In this document: in pieces, positions 55,549 to 64,000 of the stretch
Layout of the letters: each line of letters opens with the position of its first letter
How positions within the stretch are numbered: the stretch's first letter is position 1
Assembly: GCF_014522265.1 (NCBI RefSeq)
Contig: NZ_CP017024.1
Coordinates: 2,508,001 to 2,572,000 of the forward strand
Length of the DNA: 64,000 nt
Reading direction: 5' to 3'
Source of the DNA: Pseudomonas oryzihabitans
Lineage (GTDB): Bacteria > Pseudomonadota > Gammaproteobacteria > Pseudomonadales > Pseudomonadaceae
Program-made: the position numbers and the translations under genes
The notes under the pieces: generated by a model
Seen by the model: only the letters and a program-made list of their open reading frames with translations
Databases searched by the model: none
Told to the model about the DNA's origin: nothing

Positions 55549-56247
55549 ATGGGAGCCGTAACGCAAGGCGAAGAGCGTTTCGATCGCTGGTGGAACACCG
55601 CGGGTGATTGGGTGGAAGCCCCCAACGTCCGCCGCGGTGGCGAAAGCGGTGTTCAGCGCCTGCAGCTGCCCGACGGTACCCTGGCCTACGTCAAGCGCCA
55701 GGTCGGCCATCTCTATCGCAGCCTGCGTCATCCCCTGGGACGTCCCACCGCTCTGCGCGAGCGCGATGCGCTGATCGCCTTTCGCGACCTGGGCATTCAG
55801 GTTCCCGAACTACTGTTCTGCGATGCCCAGCATGCCCAGGGCGGCTGGCGCGCGCTGCTGGTGAGCGCCGCTCTGGAAGGCTATCAGGACCTCGATCAGT
55901 GGTACGCCGAAGGTGGCGGCCAGTCTCTCAGCGAAGCCGAGCACGAGCGTTTCCTGACCACCCTGGGCGAGGTGCTGGCGCGCATGCATCGGCACCGCTG
56001 GCAACACGGTTGCCTCTATCCCAAGCACATCTTCGTGGCCGAACGAGTCGGCCCTCAGGGCAAGGAATTCTCCGTCGCCCTGCTCGATCTGGAGAAATGT
56101 CGCCAGCGCATCGGTATAGACACGGCCGCCCGTCGGGATATGCTGCAATTACGCCGCCATTCGTCGTGGAATGCTGCGCAATGGCGAACTCTCCTCTACG
56201 TTTACCAACAGGCGTTGGGACGGAAGATCAGAGGGTTAGAGCCATGA
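55549..56247 (+). CDS. inaA: InaA-type LPS-kinase-like protein
   Basis: The 232-aa protein is an InaA/WaaP-like kinase-fold protein with Ala-Tyr-Val-Lys-Arg-Gln (nucleotide Lys), Arg-Glu-Arg-Asp-Ala-Leu, His-Arg-His-Arg-Trp-Gln-His-Gly-Cys-Leu-Tyr-Pro-Lys-His-Ile-Phe (catalytic loop) and Leu-Leu-Asp-Leu-Glu-Lys (metal Asp). It may phosphorylate LPS or a related envelope molecule. Last-but-one gene of the ColRS cluster, overlapping the next gene by four bases. Confidence 0.9.
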   Translation: MGAVTQGEERFDRWWNTAGDWVEAPNVRRGGESGVQRLQLPDGTLAYVKRQVGHLYRSLRHPLGRPTALRERDALIAFRDLGIQVPELLFCDAQHAQGGWRALLVSAALEGYQDLDQWYAEGGGQSLSEAEHERFLTTLGEVLARMHRHRWQHGCLYPKHIFVAERVGPQGKEFSVALLDLEKCRQRIGIDTAARRDMLQLRRHSSWNAAQWRTLLYVYQQALGRKIRGLEP

Positions 56248-56462
56248 CTTCACAAATTACTCGAGGTTTGCTGATCGCGGCTTTCTGTGGGGTCACCACA
56301 TTGGCCTATGCGAGCTGGCTACGGCCGGCGGCGGTGGTGGTCGGCAGTGAAGGCCTCGAGTATTGCCAGACGCCGGTGGCTCGCAGCCTGACCACCTCCA
56401 GCACGGGTAGCCAGGACCTGCTGCTGTTTCTCTTCGGCATGACCCAGACCCACAACCGCTAG
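56244..56462 (+). CDS. Small exported protein coupled to inaA
   Basis: A 72-aa protein from ATG 56244 with an N-terminal hydrophobic segment (residues 8-24) that may be a signal or anchor, and a Ser/Thr-rich tail ending Met-Thr-Gln-Thr-His-Asn-Arg. The ATGA overlap with inaA supports expression. It fits the position of PA4377. No known domain. Confidence 0.72.
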   Translation: MTSQITRGLLIAAFCGVTTLAYASWLRPAAVVVGSEGLEYCQTPVARSLTTSSTGSQDLLLFLFGMTQTHNR

Positions 56463-56545
56463 GCCCTCGGGCGGTCAAGCGCCTTTCGCTTCCTCGGCAA
56501 GTTGGGCATCCTGTCGTCTGACTTCTAGCTGCCGAGCCCCCGCCG

Positions 56546-57748
56546 ATGATGGCCGATAGTTTTTCCGAGCAGGCCGTGCAAAGCCTGCTGGACACCGACT
56601 TCTACAAGCTCACCATGATGCAGGCCGTCCTGCACAACTATCCCAATGCGGAAGTCGAGTGGGCCTTTCGCTGCCGCAACGACGAAGACCTGCGGCCCTA
56701 TCACGCGGCCATCCAGGCCGAGATCGATGCCCTCGCCGATGTCGCCATCAGCGACGGTCAGCTGGCCTTTCTCGAGCGCATCCCCTTCATCACCCCGGAC
56801 TTCATCCGCTTCCTGCGGCTATTTCGCTTCAATCCGTCCTATGTGTTTCTGGGCGAGGAAGAAGGGCGCTTCACCCTGACCCTGAAAGGTCCCTGGCTGC
56901 ACCTGATCCTGTTCGAGGTGCCGATCCTGGCGCTGATCAGCGAGGTGCGCAATCGCCAACGCCATGCCGATCTGCCGCTGCAGGTGGCGCAGGATCAGCT
57001 CTATCGCAAGTTCGACTGGCTGGCACGAGAGGCGGGCGCCGATGAACTGGCCGAGTTCAAGATGGCCGACTTCGGCACCCGGCGGCGTTTCTCCTATGGG
57101 GTGCAGGAGATGGTGGTGCGCAGCCTGAGGGACGACTTCCCCGGTCGCTTCGTTGGCACCAGCAACGTGCACCTGGCCTGGAAGCTGGATGTCGCGCCCC
57201 TGGGCACCATGGCCCACGAGTGGCTGATGGCGCACCAGCAACTGGGGCCGCGACTGATCGACAGCCAGATCTCCGCCCTCGACTGCTGGGTGCGCGAGTA
57301 TCGCGGCCAGCTCGGTATCGCCCTGACCGACACCATCACCATGGATGCCTTCCTGCGCGATTTCGATCTCTACTTCGCCAAGCTGTTCGACGGCCTGCGG
57401 CATGACAGCGGCGATCCCCTGCAGTGGGCGGAAAAGGCCATCGCCCACTACCAGCAGCTGGGCATAGATCCCCTGACCAAGACCCTGGTGTTCTCCGACT
57501 CGCTCAACCTTGAAAAGGCCCTGGCACTGTTTCGCGCCCTGCGCGAGCGGATCAACGTGAGCTTCGGCATCGGCACCCATTTCACCTGCGACATCCCCGG
57601 GGTGCAGCCGATGAACATGGTGCTCAAGATGAGTCGCTGCAACGGCCAGCCGGTGGCCAAGATATCCGACGCCCCGGGCAAGGCCCAGGGCGGTGAGCCG
57701 GACTTCCTGCATTATCTGCGGCACGTCTTCCAGGTCAACGGCGCCTGA
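56546..57748 (+). CDS. pncB: Nicotinate phosphoribosyltransferase PncB
   Basis: The 400-aa enzyme has [13 protein letters not shown] (N-terminal signature), [14 protein letters not shown] with the phosphorylatable His, and Arg-His-Asp-Ser-Gly-Asp-Pro. It makes nicotinate mononucleotide in NAD salvage. Two adjacent ATGs start the gene; the first is used. Convergent with selO. Confidence 0.95.
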   Translation: MMADSFSEQAVQSLLDTDFYKLTMMQAVLHNYPNAEVEWAFRCRNDEDLRPYHAAIQAEIDALADVAISDGQLAFLERIPFITPDFIRFLRLFRFNPSYVFLGEEEGRFTLTLKGPWLHLILFEVPILALISEVRNRQRHADLPLQVAQDQLYRKFDWLAREAGADELAEFKMADFGTRRRFSYGVQEMVVRSLRDDFPGRFVGTSNVHLAWKLDVAPLGTMAHEWLMAHQQLGPRLIDSQISALDCWVREYRGQLGIALTDTITMDAFLRDFDLYFAKLFDGLRHDSGDPLQWAEKAIAHYQQLGIDPLTKTLVFSDSLNLEKALALFRALRERINVSFGIGTHFTCDIPGVQPMNMVLKMSRCNGQPVAKISDAPGKAQGGEPDFLHYLRHVFQVNGA

Positions 57749-57775
57749 GTTCGGACGCCTTGCCAGGGCCGGCTC

Positions 57776-59410
<1,635 letters not shown>

Positions 59411-59420
59411 TTGGGGGCCG

Positions 59421-62400
59421 TCAGGCCTTGGATGGCTTGGGATCCTCGGCCTCCTGCTGGGCATCCCCTTCAGATAGGAGAGGCTTTTTGCCCAGTTGTT
59501 TCTCCGCTCCGTGGCGATTCTTCAGGGTGATTTCCATCTGCGGCGTCGACAGCAGGTTGATGCCGGCCTCGCGCAGCAGCTGGTCGACCCGGCGAATCAG
59601 CTCGTCGGTGGCGGCGCTGCGATCGCCTAGTTCCCGGACATAGATGCGCAATTCGTGATCGAGGGTGGTGGCGCCATAGTGGGTGACGAACAGCGAGGGT
59701 TCGGGGTCGTGCAGGACGCGAGCATTCTCCTTTACCGCCTGCATGATCAGCTGTTGCGCCTGGGCCAGGTCGCTGCCGCGATTGACCCCGAAGGTCAGCA
59801 CGATACGGGTGACGGTGTCGGTCAGCGTCCAGTTGATCAGCTGGCTGGTGACGAAGGTCTTGTTCGGCACCACCACCGACTTGCGGTCGGCGTCGGTGAT
59901 ATGGGTGGCGCGGATGCGGATCTTGTTCACCGTACCGGTCACGTTGCCGATGGTGATGAGATCGCCGACGCGCACCGGGCGCTCGAAGAGGATGATCAGA
60001 CCGGAGATGAAGTTACCGAAGATCTCCTGCAGACCGAAACCCAGACCGACCGAAAGGGCGGTGGCCAGCCACTGCAGCTTGTCCCAGCTCACCCCCAGGG
60101 TCGCCAGGGTGGTCACGGTGCCGAAGCCGACGATGACATAGGACAGCAGGGTGGTGGTGGCGTAGGCGCTGCCCTGGGCCAGATTCAGGCGTGACAGCAC
60201 CAGCACCTCTAGCAGGCCAGGCAGGTTGCGCGCCAGGGCGACGGTGAGGCCGGCGATCACCAGGGCGATGATGAACACCCGCAGCGTCAGGGGGACCTGG
60301 GTGGCGGCGGCGCCGGTGCCGCTGGTGTACTGGTAGAGGGTGACGTTGTCCAGGTAGGAGAACACCGCCACCACGTCGGCCCAGACCAGGTAGAGGACGC
60401 CGAGGAAGGCCAGCAGCAGGGTCAGGCGCAACAGCCGCGAGGACTGCTGGTTGACCTGTTCCATGTCCAGGGTCGGCTCCTGCACCACCTCGACGCCCTC
60501 GGCGTCTTCCTGCTGCGCCTGGCGCTTCTGGATGGCGCGCTGGTAGGCCAGGCGCCGCGCGGCCACGCTCAGGCCGCGGGCCAGGGTGGCTTCGAGGATG
60601 ATCCAGGCCATCAGCACATAGAGGGTGTCCACCAGGCGATCGGTGAGCTTGAGCGCCGTGTAGTAGTAGCCGAAGAGCACGGCGAAGAACAGCACGGCCG
60701 GAATGGCGGTGATCATCAGGCCGAGCAGCAGGCGGAAGAACGGCAGGCGCTCGCGGGCGGTGGCATTGAGCAGGGAGCGACCGAGCATCCAGGCCAGGCT
60801 GGCATAGGCGACCAGGACGATGAGGATGCCGAGGACGTCGTCGGCGAGGCCAGCCAGCTGGCGCTCGGCGATGGCCACCACCGCCATCAGCGCCAGGGCC
60901 AGCAGCCCCACCCGTCTGACCAGCCGGCGCAACGACTGCGCCTGGGGCCGGGCCCAGCGGAAATGGGTCTCGGCCACGCCGCCGGAGGCCAGCAGGCGAT
61001 ACACCGTGTAGAACACCAGCCAGCCGGCGGCGATTTCCAGCAGCGCCGCGCCGATGGCGGCGTTGACCCCGCGTTCGTCACCTTCCAGGGCCACGCCGCC
61101 CAGCCAGAGCACCAGGCTCGCCGGCAGGCCCAGCAGGATGGTGAGCAGGATCGCCTGGGGCGTGTGCAACTGGCTGTCGCGCTGATAGTGGCCGATGTCC
61201 TGGTTGAGCTTGTGGACCCGGCCATAGAGGCGTGGGCGCTGCCAGATCAGGGTGGCGAAGGCCAGCACCAGCGGCAGCAGCAGCAGCGGGCGCTCGGCCA
61301 GGCCGACATAGAGTTCATGCAGGCTGGAGCCCCAGGGCACGTCGCGCAGCTGCTGCAGCAGCTTGCGCGGCGCGGTCTTGACCCAGTTCCAGTCCAGCGG
61401 CTTGTTGCTGGGAATCCAGAACATCTGCTCGTCGAGGGTGCCGCGCAGGCTGGTGATGGTGCTGCGCAGCTGGTTCTGGTTGAGCTGCAGATCGATGGAT
61501 TCGCTGAGCAGGGCATTGAGTTCGGTGTTGAGGCGCTCCTGCAGTTCGCTGCGGGTCTTGAGCAGGTCGAGCAGTTGCTGACGCAGCTGCGGGGTGGCCT
61601 TTTCCGGCGGCTGCTGGGCCAGCAGATTGTCGACGTAGCCTTCCGGATTGGCGATCTGGGCGCGCTGCTGATTGAGTTCGAACTGATAGAGGCGCAGATC
61701 GGCGATGTCGTCGGTGAGGTCCTTGTTGACCTTGACCGAGGGCAGTGCCGCCCGCTGCTGATAGAGCAGCTTGGACAGCAGCACGCTGCCCTTGAGCACG
61801 CCGATCTGCTGCTCCATGTTCTCGGTGGTCTGCTTGAGCTGGTCCAGCTGCTGACGCGACTCGAGATTGCGGCGGTTGAGGTCGTTGAGGCGATCGGTGG
61901 CGCGCAGCAGGTAGTCCGACAGCTGCAGATTGAGCCCGGTCTCCTGGGACAGCACATCGTCCCCGGCGGTCTTTTCCGATTCGCGGGAGGCTTCGGCCAG
62001 GGTCTTTTCCGATTGCTGGCGGCGCTTGCCGCTGATCAGCGTCTGCAGGTCCAGGGTCTCCTGCTCGTAGCGCTTGACCTGTTCGGTGAAGAGTTCGCGG
62101 CGGATGGCCCCCAGATCCTGCAGCACGCTGTTGCCGCCCAGTTCCTGGCGCAGCAGCTGGATCTGCGCATTGGCGGCCGCCTGTTCCGCCAGCAACTGAC
62201 CGCGTCGCTCGGGCGTAATTGGCTTGGCGTTCTCGCGCCCGTTCTTGAGCAGATCGGCGATCTGCTGCAGGCGCGTCTGCAGATTGGCAATGTCCACCTG
62301 GGCGCGTTCGGGACGGGTCTGGGCATTGATCACCAGACTGTTGGCCGCATTGAGGTCGTCCTGCACGCTGTTGAGCGCCAGGCTGGTCTCGCTCAGACGC

Positions 62401-62764
62401 TGCTCCAGGGCCTGGGGCGTGGCGCCGGCATAGCGCTGTTCGGCCGGTTTGATAGGCTCGGCGCGCAGTCGCGCCAGTTGCCGCTGGGCATCCTTGATCT
62501 GCTGCGGCGCCTGGGCCAGCTGCTGGCGCAGATCGGCCAGCTGCTTGACGTACTGGTCACGCTGATCGAGCAGCTTGAGGGTCTGCTGCAGACTGTCCTG
62601 GGCGGCGCTCTGCTCGGGGCGGGCAGCTTGCGATCGGCCAGCCCGGTCAGATTCTGCTGCACCTGCTGGGCATCCGGCGGCCCGGAATCCTGAGCCACGG
62701 CGGGAAGGGTGAACAGGCAACCGCAGAGAGCGGCGGCGCGAAGCAGAGCGGACAGGCGGTGCAT
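59421..62764 (-). pseudogene. mscK: MscK-type mechanosensitive channel, one-base frame break
   Basis: The natural start ATG 62764 encodes a signal peptide (Leu-Pro-Ala-Val-Ala-Gln) and the first ~45 residues. The frame then shifts at G-rich sequence (62616-62623) to the long frame with a coiled-coil periplasmic domain, about eleven TM helices and an MscS core (Gly-Leu-Gly-Phe-Gly-Leu-Gln-Glu-Ile-Phe-Gly-Asn-Phe; Val-Val-Pro-Asn-Lys). One added base gives 1114 aa, like MscK/KefA channels. It protects against osmotic down-shock. selO-mscK-antiporter is the order PA5023-PA5021 in PAO1. Confidence 0.88.
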
Positions 62765-62862
62765 GCGGCGGGCGTCGGGCAGTGGAAAGGCGCGAGGTTA
62801 AAGCCAGGCTGCCATGGGCGCAAGATAGCGCTTTCCAGGGCGCGAACCCTGTTCATCCACCG

Positions 62863-64000
62863 TTAAAGAAAGAGCGCGGGCCCGCTGCTGCGGCCTTCGG
62901 GAAACTTCACGCCGACCTTGCGCACGCGCTTGTTCTCGATGGCCGCGACGATCCAGACCAGGCCATTCCATTCCACCAGGTCGCCGACGATGGGTTCGCC
63001 GCCGATCTCGTGGGTGATGAAGCTGCCGAGGCGCTGGTTGCCGTCCACCTCGCCCAGTTGCAGGCCGTACAGCGCGGCCACGGCGCTGAGTTCGGCGTCG
63101 GCTTCCAGGACGAAGTCGCCGAAGAATCTCTGGGTCTGCTGCGGTGCCTGGCTGAACAGCCGGCCGAGGGCCGGCAGATCGTGCTCGTGGCCGACCACAC
63201 AGAGGATGTCGCCGGCTTCCAGGGTGGTACTGCCGGAGGGGTGCAGCAGGGTCTCGCCGCGGAACAGCGCGGCGATACGGGTGCCTTCGGGCATCTTCAG
63301 CTCGCGCAGGGCGGCGCCGATGCACCATTTCTCGGCGCCCAGGCGATAGATGAACAGCTCCCATTCGCTGGTCGGATGGACCTGCAGGCCGGCGCGGGAG
63401 AAAGGCGCCGGCTCCGGTGGCACCGTCACCTTGAGCAGCTTGGCGGCCAGCGGCAGGCTGGAGCCCTGCACCAGCAGCGACACCAGCACGATGAAGAAGG
63501 CCACGTTGAAGAACAGCTGGGCCTGGGGCAGCCCGGCCATCATTGGGAACACCGCCAGGATGATCGGGACCGCGCCACGCAGCCCGACCCAGGCGATAAA
63601 GGCCTTTTCCCGGTCGTGGAAGGCGCGGAAGGGCAGCAGGCCGATGGCCACCGACAGCGGGCGGGCGACCAGGATCATCCACAGGGCAAGGCCGAGGGCG
63701 GGCAGGGCGATGGGCAGCAGGTTGTGCGGCTCCACCAGCAGGCCCAGCACCAGGAACATGCCGATCTGCGCCAGCCAGGCCATGCCGTCGAGCATGTGCA
63801 GCATGCCGTGGCGACTGCGGATCGGCAGATTGCCCATCAGCAGACCGGCCAGGTAGACCGCGAGGATGCCACTGCCATGGGCGGTGTTGGTCAGGGCGAA
63901 GATCAGCAGGCCACCGCTGATGGCCAGTAGTGGATAGAGGCCGTCGGCGAGATGGATGCGATTGATCAGCTGCAGCAGCAGCCAGCCGCCGCCCAGGCCG
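62863..64000 (-). CDS. nhaP2: K+/H+ antiporter NhaP2/CvrA, cut by the window edge
   Basis: The visible 378 codons are the C-terminal two-thirds. They comprise CPA1 transporter helices with [13 protein letters not shown], a TrkA-C domain ([10 protein letters not shown]) and a C-terminal transporter-associated CorC/HlyC domain ending in Ser-Ser-Gly-Pro-Ala-Leu-Phe-Leu. This domain order is that of NhaP2-type potassium/proton antiporters. The start lies beyond 64000. Confidence 0.9.
   Translation of the reverse strand, partial: GLGGGWLLLQLINRIHLADGLYPLLAISGGLLIFALTNTAHGSGILAVYLAGLLMGNLPIRSRHGMLHMLDGMAWLAQIGMFLVLGLLVEPHNLLPIALPALGLALWMILVARPLSVAIGLLPFRAFHDREKAFIAWVGLRGAVPIILAVFPMMAGLPQAQLFFNVAFFIVLVSLLVQGSSLPLAAKLLKVTVPPEPAPFSRAGLQVHPTSEWELFIYRLGAEKWCIGAALRELKMPEGTRIAALFRGETLLHPSGSTTLEAGDILCVVGHEHDLPALGRLFSQAPQQTQRFFGDFVLEADAELSAVAALYGLQLGEVDGNQRLGSFITHEIGGEPIVGDLVEWNGLVWIVAAIENKRVRKVGVKFPEGRSSGPALFL

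Overview
The window is high-GC gammaproteobacterial DNA, and the gene content and order point to a Pseudomonas. The right part contains two blocks I recognise from memory of the P. aeruginosa PAO1 map. One is sensor kinase-panE-yajQ-mscS-ampG-...-fxsA-groES-groEL-colR-colS-methyltransferase-inaA-pncB (roughly PA4398 down to PA4376). The other is selO-mscK-antiporter (PA5023 to PA5021). I cannot name the species from sequence alone.

Positions 1 to about 31,955 are the larger part of a P2/phiCTX-type temperate myophage prophage. Its right end abuts the 3' end of a tRNA-Gly(CCC) gene (31,956-32,029). The left end (replication genes, integrase, second att site) lies outside the window. Read from the tRNA leftwards, the late genes follow P2 order: portal Q and terminase P (plus strand); then O-N-M-L-X-holin-endolysin-Rz/Rz1-R-S, V-W-J-I-fibres, FI-FII-E/E'-T-U-D (minus strand). 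Three near-palindromes of the form TGT-N13-ACA sit before the O/P, V and FI transcription units. They are good candidates for binding sites of the Ogr/Delta-like zinc-finger activator encoded at 349-708. The immunity region (C-type repressor, Cro-like and CII-like genes) has three GTGTTCA repeats spaced exactly 10 bp.

The prophage carries four accessory blocks: an SOS-boxed umuD-umuC pair whose UmuD lacks both protease residues; a TPR + HEPN pair between umuC and D; an AT-rich two-TM membrane protein in the slot where P2 has orf30 (between S and V); and a three-gene cassette (70-aa protein, three-TM protein, 34-aa proline-rich peptide) beside the portal gene, where phiCTX carries its cytotoxin. 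The last three are lysogenic-conversion or phage-defence candidates of unknown function. Between the portal end and the tRNA are a possible cos hairpin and an array of AGTAACCT/AGGTTACT octamers.

From 32,164 to 64,000 lies host chromosome: a protealysin-like protease with its emfourin-type inhibitor, an MBL-fold lipoprotein, rluE, a chemoreceptor-like fragment, argO/argP, a voltage-sensor-like protein, a cobalamin adenosyltransferase, and the two PAO1-like blocks. Three copies of a ~155-170 bp inverted-repeat element lie in intergenic gaps.

Five genes (HEPN protein, tape measure, first tail fibre, selO, mscK) are each broken by one missing base in or beside a C/G run of four or five. Adding one base gives a full-length frame in every case, so I read these as probable homopolymer sequencing errors rather than real pseudogenes.
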